From Rhabdophis nuchalis (Eukaryota; Chordata; Lepidosauria; Squamata; Natricidae): a DNA stretch of 64,000 bases. Every line of letters starts with the position of its first letter. The first letter of the stretch is position 1. Location of the stretch: the NCBI GenBank assembly GCA_039707465.1, contig CM077643.1:376209919-376273918 (forward strand), in the 5' to 3' direction. Positions 10,315 through 22,154 of this stretch are shown one piece after another. A program made the translations under genes and the position numbers. The notes under the pieces were generated by a model, which saw only the letters and a list, made by a program, of their open reading frames with translations, was not told the origin of the DNA and searched no databases.

Positions 10315-12194
10315 AATCCATATTGATAGTTACAAAAGAAAAGAAGCTATGTGCAGAAAAGTTCAAGCATTATGATTGTAAATAACTGGTTCTTTACTGG
10401 TTTTTCTGCATATAACAGCACTCCTGGTGGTGCTTTTGATTAGAGCAGGATATTGACTAGGCCTCTTCAACTAAAGAAGGTGACCCAAATCCTGTAATTT
10501 GAGAATTGCAAGGACTAAGAGTGTGATTTATGCTTTCTCTGGAAGCCTAGGTCAGAACAGTTTTGGGGAGAGAAAGAGAAGGCCATGCTTTCTCAACTAT
10601 AGCAAGCTATGCCTTATTCTCTGATCTTCTCACATTGAATTGACAATGGGATCCCATCTAGCAGAGGAGTGGAACCTATTGTCATTTCCAGAGTGAGTTG
10701 CACAGATGTACCTAGAAAACAAGAACAGCCTGGTTTTAACCACTTCAAGAGACGGGATGCCTTTTTTAAAATCTCCCCTCCCCCCTTTCCCTCAGTGCTT
10801 AGACGTATAATGTAATTCTTCTAATATCATGACTAATTCATAATGTGGAAATTAAATAGCAGCCAGCCAAATATTCATCTTTGTCGGCCATGTATTTGGG
10901 AATTAATGTTTTTAATATGACTAATCTCCTGAGCTTTGTGTACTGATGTACTCTCACAACAGGTGTCAGCAATCAGCTGTTCAAGGCCTAATTCTCATTG
11001 ATGTCCTGGTGACCTGTCTTTGAACTGCACCACTTCAGATTATAGGTGGGGGCTTATGCAATTAATTGAACCATGAAATTTTTGTCATGGTTTTATTCCT
11101 TTCGAAGAAAACTTCTCAGGGAAAATCCTTCTCATTCAACATGCTAGGCCTTCTATTATTTGAGAGAAAAGGCTACCTCAGAAGGCCTTTGGAAATACAT
11201 TGGCATTGGCAATGGATGTGGGTCGTTTTTATGGAAATGCTGACATTTTACGTACTGTTTTATTGATATTTGCGCTGGTAAACTGTTACTGTTGCTCAGA
11301 AGCACCGCTTGCCATTTTGAGCCCATCAGAATGATGAGCTACATAAATCTTACAAATAAATAAAACACTGCATTTTACTTGAATGTTAATCTTTGGGACT
11401 AGTACCTGAAATCTGCAGTGATAGGCTGCAGAGAAAAAAAATGATTCTAACGAGGATTAGAAAATTAAAAGGGAAGAGCTATTTCCAATGAAGAATTTAA
11501 TCTTTCTTTCAGCTGGATAGCTAACTAGAAGATGCTTGGCTAGATTCATGCATAGGTTAATCAAAATACTTTTAGTAGAAAAGAGATAACTCAGTAATAA
11601 CTCAGTAATCTCATGGCTATAAAAATGAAGAGTTTTGCTCTTCCCATTGCTATGGCACGATTACTATGCCTCCTACAGCATAATAAACTGGCTCCTTGCT
11701 TAGTTTTCCTGACATAGTGCATCACATGTAATTCCATTTATAGAAAAGCAGAACTGATGAAAACTAGATTGTGTATTTGTAATGCCTCCAGAGGTCATAA
11801 GGAAGGTGCAGTTAGTCCCCAAATAATTTTTGTTTTGTTGACCAGACCCAGGGCAACACAGACAAATGCTATTGCTATAAGTCACTCTCCCCCAAAATGC
11901 TGCCTCACATTTACATCCTTCTCTTTATATAAAATGGTGGATTCATGAAACTCTGAATAAATATTCAGGAGGAAGAAGGAACATGGAGGGTCTATCTAGA
12001 AATATACAACCAGGAAGCCCAGATATTCCCCCAGGAATGAACATCTGCTAAAATCCAAGAGCTTAATCAAAGAGGTAATCAGTAATTAGTTTAGTTAATT
12101 CTGTGTGATTTTTTCCCCTGTGATTATTTTCCCTATTGCTAATGAAATTTGTCTTTGGCTCTCTTGGTTTTAGAAGGGAATTTTGGTCTTTTTC
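10315..12194. other. Non-coding stretch with one possible LINE tail
   Basis: No gene recognised. Around 11300-11365 the sequence 'gagctacataaatcttacaa' plus ataaataaa looks like an old LINE 3' end. ORFs in this interval are short and featureless. Confidence 0.4.
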
Positions 12195-12276
12195 GCTTGT
12201 GCAAGATTACCGAGTCCCCTCGGGGAGAAGAAGCGGTCTATAAATTAAATTTATTATTATTATTATTATTATTACA
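12195..12276 (+). mobile_element. LINE 3' tail with (ATT)n end
   Basis: The block 'cgagtcccctcggggagaag' and 'tctataaattaaattt' run into (ATT)8. It is the mirror of the 3' terminus at 17704-17870, which carries a similar but much longer trinucleotide tail. Confidence 0.65.
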
Positions 12277-12508
12277 TTGGCATACAGTTATCTTTTGGGT
12301 TTCATGATTTTTAAGTTCAGTATTTTTAAGTTTGAGGTAAGAAGATTGAAACCACAGTCCTTTCTATTTCCTAGAGCTGTGCTGAAGGGACAAGTCTGGA
12401 GTGCAAAGTTTAAGATGCCTCCAACTTGACAGTCTAGGAGGGTGAAGAGGATCTTTTCCCTTGCATTTTTGGAAGAAAGAATCAGCCTGAGAGATGTTAA
12501 ATAAGTGT

Positions 12509-12575
12509 TTACCAACTCGGGCAGCTTCAAGATGTGTGGACTTCAACTCCCAGAATTCCCCAGCTAGCATGGCTA
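12509..12575. mobile_element. Half copy of palindromic hAT-like element
   Basis: 'gatgtgtggacttcaactcc' followed by cagaattccccagctagc matches the left half of the palindromic family, and the sequence breaks off at the centre. Confidence 0.65.
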
Positions 12576-12648
12576 TTGTTAAGAAATCTGGGAAGAGGCT
12601 TCCTTCATTATGCACTGTTAGGCTACTGGAAATCATAAGGAGACCTCT

Positions 12649-13352
12649 CATTTTATTTATTTTTTTATTTATTTATTTTATTAAATTTATACCCCGCCCT
12701 TCTCCAAACGGACCCAGGGCGGCGCACAGGGATGTTAAAACACATATAAAACATATAAAATTTTAAAAAACTTATTCTAATAGACCCTGCGCTAAAAACC
12801 GAATTTAAAAAACCCAAATTTAAAACTATCTAAGAGTCAGTAATGGGGGTTATGCTAGGCAGGCTAGATGGAATAGGTGTGTCTTCAGACACTTGCGGAA
12901 GAGGCGGAGGTCAGAGATGGTGCGGAGTTCAGGGGGTAGGTCGTTCCAAAGGGCAGGGCCCGCCACAGAGAAGGCTCTTCCCCTGGGTGTCGCCAGTCGG
13001 CATTGTCCAGCCGACGGCACCCTGAGGAGGCCCTCTCTGTGGGAGCGTATCGGTCTGAGGGATGTATGGGGCAGGAGGCGGTCTCGCATATAACTAGGCC
13101 CCGAGCCATGGAGCGCTTTAAAGATGGTCGTTAAAACCTTGAAGCGCACCCGAAAGACCACAGGGAGCCAGTGCAGCTCGCACAGGATAGGTGTTATGTG
13201 GGAGTGTCTAGGCGCTCCCGTAATCACCCGCGCAGCTGCGTTCTGGACTAGCTGCAGTTTTCGGGTGCACCTCAAGGGGAGCCCCATGTAGAGAGCATTA
13301 CAGTAGTCAAGTCGAGAGGTGACGAGTGCTTGAGTGACTGTGCGTAAGGCTA
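12649..13352 (-). mobile_element. L2-group LINE, 5'-truncated 3' end
   Basis: Read on the minus strand it encodes the ORF2 C-terminus without a break (13287-12850): QLVQNAAARVITGAP, LHWLPVVFRVRFKVL, GRAFSVAGPALWNDLPPELR. This is typical of L2/CR1-group elements downstream of the polymerase motifs. The 3' UTR follows with the 'taccccgcccttctcc' block and a TTTATT-rich tail on the plus strand. The reverse-transcriptase core is absent. Confidence 0.88.
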
Positions 13353-13357
13353 GAAAA

Positions 13358-13591
13358 CTGTGGTGAGATTCAATTTTTTTTACTACCGGTTCTGCGGGCG
13401 TGGCTTGGTGGGCGTGGCAGGGGAAGGATACTGTAAAATCCCCATTTCGTCCCGATCAGCTGGGACTCGGGAGGCAGAGAATAGATGGGGCAGGGCCAGT
13501 CAGAGGTGGTATTTGCCGGTTCTCTGGACTACTCAAAATTTGCGCTACCAGTTCTCCAAAACTGGCCAGAACCTGCTGAATACCACCTCTG
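13358..13591 (+). mobile_element. Second-family MITE (CAGTGGTG ends)
   Basis: Starts ctgtggtgagattcaa and ends gaataccacctctg, with the internal landmarks of 4992-5193. It sits at the 5' break of the L2 fragment. Flanking 8-mers ctagaaaa and ccaaaaaa match at 6 of 8. Confidence 0.7.
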
Positions 13592-13687
13592 CCAAAAAAC
13601 CCTCAAGACCTCAAGATCCCACACAAGAGGGATTCCTATAATTTTAACAAATGCCACAATTGTTATAATTGGCCAGTAACAATGATA

Positions 13688-13743
13688 AAGTTCTGGGAAT
13701 TGAAGCCTACACATCTCAAAGTTCACCAGGTTGGGCAACACTG
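13688..13743. mobile_element. Half copy of palindromic hAT-like element
   Basis: 'ttctgggaattgaagcctac' then 'acatctcaaagttcaccagg' and ttgggcaacactg is a diverged right half of the family. Confidence 0.55.
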
Positions 13744-15830
13744 TTTTACATTACACATACCCCTCCCCCCCCCCCATTTTATAGGAGACTGAAAAATAGC
13801 GGCCATTATTATGTCATTATTATCTAAGTCTGGGTACTTAAGAATTTGAAAAAAATACAATGAAAAAAAAGTAAAAAAGATTCACCATTGCCCTTTCAGT
13901 GGCTAAATGCACTTCAGGAATAAAATGTGTGTAGAAAAACAAACTGCTTTCAATTTGCAGTGTTACCCTTGTCCCATCACTCTGAGATCAAAGAGGATAT
14001 TGTCTTCTGCCCTAATTCCCCTTTTCCCTCCCAACACTTCTGAATACTGGCTGCTATCTGTCTTCTAAAGCAACAAAAGAACACTATGTTAATGTACTGG
14101 CCAGCTCTGGGCTAGAACAAAGAGAAATCATTTAGAATGAGGGCTCTGGGATAACCCTGATGTTGCTGCCTGGTTGGGGACTGGCTGGCATTGAGAATGG
14201 AAAGCCTGGCATAGAAGAAGAGCTGAAAGTGAGATGAGAGGACAGCCTCATCATCTCTGCCCTAAAGGTTGGGTTCGTCCCCCGTCCCCTCCCTACTGTT
14301 TTTCTCTGATTAAAACAGACATCGCAGGTTTGGGAAAGGGTACAATGTTCTGGCAATGCCCATTGAAGAAATACTCATACCCAGGCAATCTTTGTCACTC
14401 TGCAAAACTTTGGGCTAAATCTCCTGTTTCTAATGGGTAGAATCCTATCTTTATTTCACATGGCACTCTTGAAGTCTACTGATTTGACAATAAAGTAAGA
14501 TTGGGTGAGTTTACTCACGTATACCTGTAAGAAGTATCTTTGCCTACTGTTTGCATTCTTCTGAGTCACAATTCTGTCCTGATTGAACAAGGAAACAACT
14601 CTTTCCAGTTGTGCTCAATCACTGTTGATTTCATGGGCCGGTCCATGCAGTTTTCTTGGAAACAATATGGAAAGTGGTTTTTTTAATTGCCTTTTTTCAG
14701 GCTGTTTTTTAACTTCCTGTTTTAGCCTACAGCCTTAGTATCTCCTGATAGTCTCACCTCTGAGTACTAACCAGACCTGACTCTGCTTAGATTCAGAGCT
14801 GAGAAAAAAAACCAGCCCCTCCAAGATCAAGTAATTAGTCCATTTTCCTTTGATGTGCACATGCAGCAGAATTTTGTACTTTGAGTAAGAAAGAGGTTGG
14901 GAAGTATTCAAACATGCAGTAGAACATCATCTCAATGCTCCACTATTCGGGAAGTATTAGAGATCCCTCAATAAGCTACAAAAGTCCTTCAAAGTGCAAA
15001 TCCAGTCCATCCATCCCCTTCCCCCCCCCCTCCTCCCCCTCCAGTCTATGGAGCAGAAAAATGATGTTGTGTCTCTTATATTACTTCTGTCTGAACAGAT
15101 CCATTGAAGTCATGAAACCCAATATCCTGCTCAGGGCAGGAATCCAGATTAAAACGCCCTTGTAAATTAGCTTTCCAACTACTTCTTAAACAGGTCCAGT
15201 CAAGGGTTCCTCACCACTTTTTTCTATTCCAATAAGAAAGGTTGCAGAAAAGATCATTGGGCCATAGCTTCAGCACTGGGAATAGTACTAATGATAGTAG
15301 AATAAACTCTGTTTCCATCAATCAGCCTGAAATTGTGTTTGGTTCTTTAGCAATCCATTCAATTTGCCAGCTGCCATTCAGTCTGTGAATCATCCCAAAT
15401 CTAATCACCTTTATACAGATGCTATCACTGAGCCAGTGCTATCACTGAGTGACCTGCTTCTGTTAATCATTGTATTATTATATTTTACCCTGTCAGTGAG
15501 GTAGTTTTTTATTTCTAGGGTGGGACTTACAAACACATATAAAAACAACACAACATTAATTTGAGTCCTCTTTCATTCATACATTTGCAACATAATTCAA
15601 ACTTTGGAAAACTCCTACTGCCCTGCAATTAAGATTGGCCAATAAGTTGCTGAATAATGAAATAGGAAAAGGAGATGATATTCAGCCATAGCCAGTTCTG
15701 CATTTCTTGTCACTGCCCATGGCTTTTGCTTTCAATCTGCCCTTCAGTTTGCTCAATCTAAGGCAATGGATCACAATCAATTACTTATACTAGATGTCAG
15801 TGGTGATTTTGTATACATATGTATGCTCTT
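13744..15830. other. Non-coding stretch
   Basis: No gene or clear transposon recognised. C-rich runs lie near 13762-13775 and 15018-15032. Confidence 0.45.
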
Positions 15831-15885
15831 ATTTTATTTTATTTTATTCGCATTTATACCCCGCCTGTCTCCAAAAAGGACAATA
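15831..15885 (-). mobile_element. L2-group LINE tail remnant
   Basis: (TTTTA)n followed by 'ttatacccc' and gcctgtctcc is the antisense 3' terminus of the L2 group, truncated within tens of bases. Confidence 0.65.
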
Positions 15886-16020
15886 TTTGCTGGGCTTCCA
15901 TTTTTGAGGGCAGGTGCAGGCTCATTGTCTGACGGATAACTTTTCAAATAGATAAAGAGCACCTCAGGAAATGGGAGGGGAAAGCCAATGAAATTTGAAG
16001 TGAGGCAATATTAAACTAGT

Positions 16021-16075
16021 GTTTCTTAAACCACTTGAAGACATGTGGACTTCAATTCCCAGAATTCCCATCAGC
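16021..16075. mobile_element. Diverged half copy of palindromic hAT-like element
   Basis: 'gacatgtggacttcaattcc' followed by cagaattccc matches the family's left half. Confidence 0.55.
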
Positions 16076-16632
16076 ACGTTCAGGAATATAGAAAGGGAAT
16101 TTTAATTTCCAATACTAAATTCCTCTGGGGTTCTTTTTTCTTACAGTCTGTTTCTCAATGTGTCCCTTCTGGGTGTGCTGAATTGCAGTTATAGATAGCA
16201 TTGAAGGCCACAAACATGAGAATGATGGTTTAGGATCATTGCTATACCTCCAAGTTTGTCTTCCCAACAAGACCGTTTCCCCTTGCTTGGATGAGACATA
16301 CTACTATAGCTGGAATATCTGGTCTTTCCTAGCAGTGCTGTAGTCCCTGGCCAACCACTTGCTCTCATTATCTGCTTTAGCTTTCTTGCTCCATACAAAC
16401 TTGGGATATATTGAGAAAACGGAGTCAAGTTTGTTTAAGAGCTTTGCCCATGAAAACATTACGCAAATATGGTAAAATGAGCAGTTATGTGGGGAACTGA
16501 GACAGCAAAACACACGCAAGAGCGTTGAAGGGTATGTGGGCTGCCCATTTGCACAGAGTTTCCTCGAGTCAAGCATGAAAATGGGCAGAATGTGACAAGA
16601 GATTGTTGACTGGCTGCAATCATATGCACTCT

Positions 16633-16745
16633 TACAGGTAGTCCTTGAATTACAACCGTTCATTTAATGACCGTTCAAAGTTACAACGGCACAGAAAGAA
16701 ATGAGTTATGACCAGTTCTCATGTTTATGACATTTATGATTTATA
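16633..16745. repeat. Dispersed squamate-type repeat fragment
   Basis: 'aggtagtccttgaattacaa' and 'cgttcatttaatgaccgttc' match my recollection of an abundant snake repeat. No second copy lies in this window, so the class stays open. Confidence 0.4.
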
Positions 16746-16850
16746 ATTCTAACATTTATGATATAAATCATATCATACCCTAACGCTAACAAAAAGGGCT
16801 TATCCAGGTATGTTCAAAATAAATAGAAACACACCCCCAGCAAAATGCTC

Positions 16851-16851
<1 letters not shown>

Positions 16852-16889
<38 letters not shown>
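16852..16889. repeat. (CA)n microsatellite
   Basis: About 19 uninterrupted CA units. Confidence 0.97.
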
Positions 16890-16891
<2 letters not shown>

Positions 16892-17703
16892 CACAAGTAT
16901 TCATATCGTACTTCTCTCCAAATCAGGCAGTTGACTGAGGAGGCAGGATTGTGGCTTGAGGTTAAGAGAAATATAATTGGGAAATACTGCAAGTTTAAAA
17001 CTACATCCTGGAGTAGCTGAAGCCACTTGCTGATGGTCTACTAAAAACCTCTGAGTGTTGTTGTTACGAAGTATGAGGAACTGGTGAAATGACAGTTAAA
17101 TGGAAGGAATCAAATATCCCTATTTTCACAAAGATATTGACTTCCCGGTCCACATTATAAAGTAATCAGAGACCTTGAAAGTAGTGTAATATGATGACTA
17201 CCAGAAATCAGCATTAATTTTTTAATGATTTCTTTTTTATTTTTTGCATAAAAACAAATAAAACATACATCCAGTTTCAGTTTTGTGTAGCATGTTGTTT
17301 GGTCACAAGTTTTTGTGCATCAATCTTTACAGTTACAAGCATAATTACTAATTGTTTATCAAACATAGCCAAGTATATCACCATTATTGAGCTTATATAT
17401 GTTGGATTAAAAATTAGTGTTCCTTTAAGCACCTTATTTTCTTAAATACTTAATTATCTGTTTAATAACAATAAATCTTTATACAATCACTCATCTTTTT
17501 CTGTTATATATTTAAAGAACAAAGAAGAAAAACTTCCCTGAATTCATGTTTTACAACATTCTTTCAATTATCATTAAAGAATACAATACTTATCCCATGT
17601 ATCACATATTCAAACTGCAATAATATTTTCCCTATATAAAACCAAAAAGTTACCAAGTGTTTCAATTCATATATATCTCAATCATTCTTTCCATCGTTAT
17701 GGA

Positions 17704-17831
17704 ATATAATAATAATAATAATAATAATAATAGTAATAGTAATAGTAATAGTAATAGTAATAGTAGTAGTAGTAGTAGTAGTAGTAGTTGTTGTTGTTGT
17801 TGTTGTTATTATTATTATTATTATTATTATA
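17704..17831. repeat. Compound trinucleotide microsatellite
   Basis: On the plus strand, blocks follow one another: (ATA)n, (GTAATA)n, (GTA)n, (GTT)n, (ATT)n. It lies exactly at the 3' terminus of the adjoining minus-strand L2 fragment, so it probably expanded from that LINE's tail. Confidence 0.93.
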
Positions 17832-18268
17832 ATTGATAAAACCGCACTCTCTCCCCGAAGGGACTCGAGGTGGTGCACAGGGAATTTAAAAATACATACA
17901 TAAAACCAACAAGCATAAATACAATTAAAATAAATTAAACTAGACCCTGTGCTAAAATCCCAAACTGACTAAAACTGGACCCCAAAAAGTCCCTAATAAA
18001 ACAATTCAATTACCCCAAGCCGGCCAGGCAGAAGAAATGAGTTTTTAGTTTTTGACGGAAGGAGCGGAGGTCCGTGGTTGTTCTAATTTCAGGGGGAAGG
18101 TCATTCCAGAGGGTCGGGCTTGCCACAGAGAAGGCCCTTCCCCTGGGCGTTGCCTGCTGGCATAGCCTAGTGGACGGCACCTGGAGAAGTCCCTCTCTGT
18201 GGGAACGAATCGGCCGCAGGGATGTATGGGGCAGGATGCGATCCCGCAGATAGCTAGGTCCCGTGCCA
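17832..18268 (-). mobile_element. L2-group LINE 3' fragment
   Basis: Minus-strand ORF2 C-terminal remnant (shifted frames of the GPALWNDLP region, compare 22968-23230) with the 3' UTR block 'ctccccgaagggactcgagg' on the plus strand. It sits inside the composite insertion and ends at ctaggtcccgtgccat. Confidence 0.8.
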
Positions 18269-18550
18269 TATATATTATATATCTATTTAATATACAAAAT
18301 ATCTTTCTAAGGTAACATAGTCTCTACTTACTATAGTATCAAGCATTCATGGCATCTGACTTTTACGCCTTAGGTTTATTTTTATCCTTTATGTATCGTG
18401 TATCAAAAAGCTTTATTTCATAACAAAAGATTTTTTTTTCACGTTAGCATTAATTTTTTGTCAGATTCATCTTTCATCTTCCTTAGTAGATTATAGTAAT
18501 GATGTGGACATACTAAAGTTCGATTTTAGCCAAAGATTTGACAAAGTAGG

Positions 18551-21500
18551 ATTAGGATTTATTGGATTTATATGCCGCCCTTCTCCCAAAGGACTCAGGG
18601 CGGCGCACAACATAAAAACACATATTACAAAGGTGTTTTTTAAAAAAATTAAATATTAAATCCAATAACCAATTGACAATTTACAATTAAATTTAAAATT
18701 AAATTAACAATTAACAATTAAAATTAATAATTTATTTTACTCGGGCCAGGCCAGCTTGCTGGAAAAGCCACCTTTTTAGGGCACGTCGGAAGGAAGGGAG
18801 GTTGGGAATTATGCGAAGCTCTGGGGTTAGCTCATTCCAAAGGGAAGGCCCTCCCACAGAGAAGGCTCTCTCCCTGGGGGTCGCCAGCCAACACTGTCTG
18901 ACTGACGGCACCCTGAGGATGCCAACTCTGTGGTATCGTATTGGACGATGGGAGGCTGCTGGTGGCAGTAGGTGGTCTCGCAAGTAACCTGGGCCTAAGC
19001 CATGGAGTGCTTTGAAGGTCATAATTAATACCTTGAATCGGACCCGGAAAACAACTGGCAACCAGTGCAGGCCGCCTAAAAGGGGTGTAACATAGGAGCA
19101 CCAAGGTACCCCCATGATAACTCATGCGGCCACATTCTGGACCAGTTGAAGTCTCCGGGTGCTCTTCAAGGGCAGCCCCATGTAGAGAGTGTTACAGTAG
19201 CCCAGGCGAGAAAGGACGAGGGCATGAGTGACTGTGCACAGGGCATCCTGATCCAGAAAGGGGCGCAACTGACGTACCAGGCGAACCTGGTAAAAGGCCC
19301 CCCTGGTCACGGCTGTCAGATGTTCTTCTAAGCTAAGCCACATATCCAGGAGGACTCCCAGATTGTGGGCCCTTTCTGAGGGGGGTAAAATTTCTTTCCC
19401 TATCACCAAAGTTGGAACAAGGTGGACAAATCGGGATGACGGGAACCACAGCCACTCAGTCTTGTAGGGATTGAGCCTGAGCCTCTTCCTCCCCATACAG
19501 ATCCGCACAGCCTCCAGGCATTGGGACATCACGTCGAGGGCATCGTTGGGGTGGTTTGGGGTAGAGATGAAAAGTTGGGCATCATCAGCATATTGATGAT
19601 ACCGTACCCCAAAACCACAGATGATCTTGCCCAGCAGTTTCATATATATGTTGAACAGGAGGGGCGAGAGAACTGACCCCTGGGGCACCCCACAAGTGAG
19701 GGGCCTCGGGGTCGATCCCTGTCCTCCAGTCAACACAAACTGCGATCGATCCAACATGTAGGAGGAGAACCACCGCAAAACAGTGCCCCCCACTCCCAAC
19801 CCCCCAAGTCATCGCAGTAGGATACCATGGTCGATGGTATCAAAAGCCACCGAGAGATCTAATAGGACCAGGACAGAGGAACAGCCCCTGTCCCGGGACC
19901 ACCAGAGATCATCAACCAACACGACCAATGTTGTCTCCATGCTGTACACGGGCCTGAAACCTGACTGAAACAGATCCAGGTAGGCAGCTTCCTCCAGGTA
20001 CTGGGGAAGCTGACGTGCTACCACAGTGTCAACAACCTTCGCTACAAAGTGAAGGTTGGAGAACGGATGATAGTTGGCTAGAGAAGATGGATCCAGGGAA
20101 GGCTTCTTGAGGAGGGGCCTCACTACCACCTCCTTCAGGGTGGTAGGAAAGAACCACTCTCTCAATTAAGCGTTGGTAATTGCCTGGAGCCAGCCTCATG
20201 TCAACCTCCCGGGAAGCCGAAATTAACCAAGAGGGACACGGGTCCAGTACACAAGTGGCAGCACTAAGTCTCCCCATAATCCTGTCCATGCCCTCGGGGG
20301 TCACAGGATCAAACTCATACCAGATGGTTTCCACAAGATTCATCCTCGTCGACTCGCCCAAATCTACCCAGTTGGAGTCCAAGCCTGTCCGTATCTGAGC
20401 GATTTTATCCTGCAGATACTGAACAAATTCTTCAGCCCTACCCTGCAAGGGGTCTTTCCCAGTTCGTTGGTTGAGTAAGGAACGGGTCACCCTAAACAGG
20501 GTGGCTGGACAGTTATCTGTGGACGCGATAAGAGCGATTTTTTTTTGCTGTTTTGCCACTTTTATCGCCAGTAAGTAGAATTTGATATGAATTCTTACTA
20601 GTGTTCAATCAGATTCGGACCGGCTGGCCTTCCAACCACTCTCTAGGTGTCTTTTCCAGCGTTTCATCTCCCAGAGCTCCTCGGTAAACCAGGGAGCCAC
20701 CCGGGATCGGCACCGGGTCAGAGGCTGCAAAGGCACAATGCGGTCCAAGGCCCCAGTGGCTGCCCTATCCCAGGCTTCCACTAGGGCTTCGGTTCGAGCT
20801 GTGAGCAAGGGATTCAAGAAAAGTCCCAAGCTCCATCAGGAACCTTTCAGGGTCCATCAGGCGCCTGGGGCAGAATGATCTAGTCGGTTCCACCTCCCTG
20901 CGGTGAGGGGTAGCAGTCTGGAAGTCGAGCCTAATGAGGAAACGATCTGACCATGAGAAGGGTTGGATAGAAATATCCCCTAAATCTAGATCCTTCTTAC
21001 ACTGTCCAGAGACAAAAATCAGGTCGAGCGTGTGCCCCTCATTATGAGTGGGGTCTTGAATTAACTGAGTTAGGTCCATAGCCGTCATGGAAGCCATGAA
21101 CTCCCGAGCTGACTCGCATGTCTTGCCAATGGAAGCCAGATTGAAATCCTCCAAGACGATAAGCCTGGGGAAGTCAACTGCCAATCCGGCTAACACATTC
21201 AGCAGCTCCGGCAGGGCTGATGAAACGTAGCAGGGAGACAGGTATGTAACAAAGAGACCCACCTGAACTCCAAGACCCCACTTCACACAAAGGGATTCAC
21301 ACCCACCTATCTGAGGCACAGTGACCTCCTGAGGTTCAAGACTTTCCCTAATAACCATTGCCACCCCCGCACCCCTGCCCTGGGCTCGTGGCTGGTGAAA
21401 TGCCTGGAAGCCTGGTGGGCATAATTCACTAAGGGGAACACCCCACTCATGACCCAACCAGGTATCTGTAATACATGCCAGGTCTGCTTTCCCCTCTTGT

Positions 21501-21690
21501 ATGAGGTCGTAAATGAGGGGAGCCTTATGTACCACGGACCTGGCATTAAGCGACACCAGCCGGAGACCAGGGTCCTGCAATCCTGAGCACCCAGGGGTGC
21601 GGGAAGGGCAATGAGGGTTGGAACGCGCAATCGCTCTTAAACAGCGAACCCGCGTCCCCCGAACATGATTTGGCCCTCGACCCCCACCAT
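18551..21690 (-). mobile_element. Near-complete L2-group LINE, decayed
   Basis: About 3.1 kb in antisense, with endonuclease, reverse transcriptase, C-terminal domain and 3' UTR in the order expected for an L2/CR1-group element. The 3' end has the 'atgccgcccttctcccaaag' block. The 5' side fades out near 21690 and no ORF1 is recognisable. It differs from the neighbouring 12649 and 22765 copies in the 3' UTR, so it belongs to another subfamily. No TSD was found. Confidence 0.88.
18732..21580 (-). pseudogene. L2-type ORF2 polyprotein, broken
   Basis: Read on the minus strand, an AP-type endonuclease runs from 21580 (LRLVSLNARSVVHKAP, TDTWLGHEW, HTLDLIFVS). Two usual catalytic spots look changed: EDFN where GDFN is typical, and SDR where SDH is typical. 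Reverse transcriptase follows, with LLDLSVAFDTIDHG near 19830, GVPQGSVLSPLLFNIY near 19680 and YADDAQLFIS near 19590. Frames break around 20160 and 19800, and stops separate the endonuclease from the linker near 20560-20600. An in-frame TGA at about 19120, where the sister copy reads AAARVIMG, looks like CGA to TGA decay. The protein would copy L2 RNA by target-primed reverse transcription, but this copy cannot encode it. Confidence 0.88.
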
Positions 21691-22154
21691 ACCAAAGTAT
21701 GTTTCTCTGATTAGTATGCTAGTTAGGTATGTACTGAATGACATAACAATTGTACATCTAGGTGACTAGAAATATAATGATCATTAATGATTTAGAAATG
21801 ACTGAAGATAATAGCATTACCAGTAATTGTAATAGAGAAAATAATGTACTAATACAAAATGAGGGATTTTTGGCTTGGTACATATGTGAAATATCTTGGA
21901 ATTGAAATTGATGAGTATGAGTCGATGAATTCGCATAAAACGTCATATGGAATTTTAAGCTGTATCATCATAGTATCATTTCCATACTGGGAAGTAATCA
22001 TTCTGTTTGCTAATAAAACAAATATTATGTCTACTTCTAGGCATTATATTTTAAGAATGATCCAGGCCAACTAACACAATGCAGAGAAAGATAAATAAGG
22101 TAATCAAGACGTTAGAAATTAAGTCTTCTAAAAAGACATTGAAAGAAAAGAGAA

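Larger units (their letters stand above)
17224..18445 (-). mobile_element. Composite retroelement insertion bounded by a 14-bp TSD
   Basis: The exact 14-mer agcattaatttttt occurs at 17210-17223 and 18446-18459. The sequence between starts T-rich, as the complement of a poly(A)-like end, suggesting a minus-strand non-LTR insertion. The outer parts (17224-17703 and 18269-18445) are AT-rich without an ORF, like a LINE 3' UTR of unrecognised, possibly L1-like, family. An L2 fragment with a trinucleotide tail lies inside. Confidence 0.55.
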
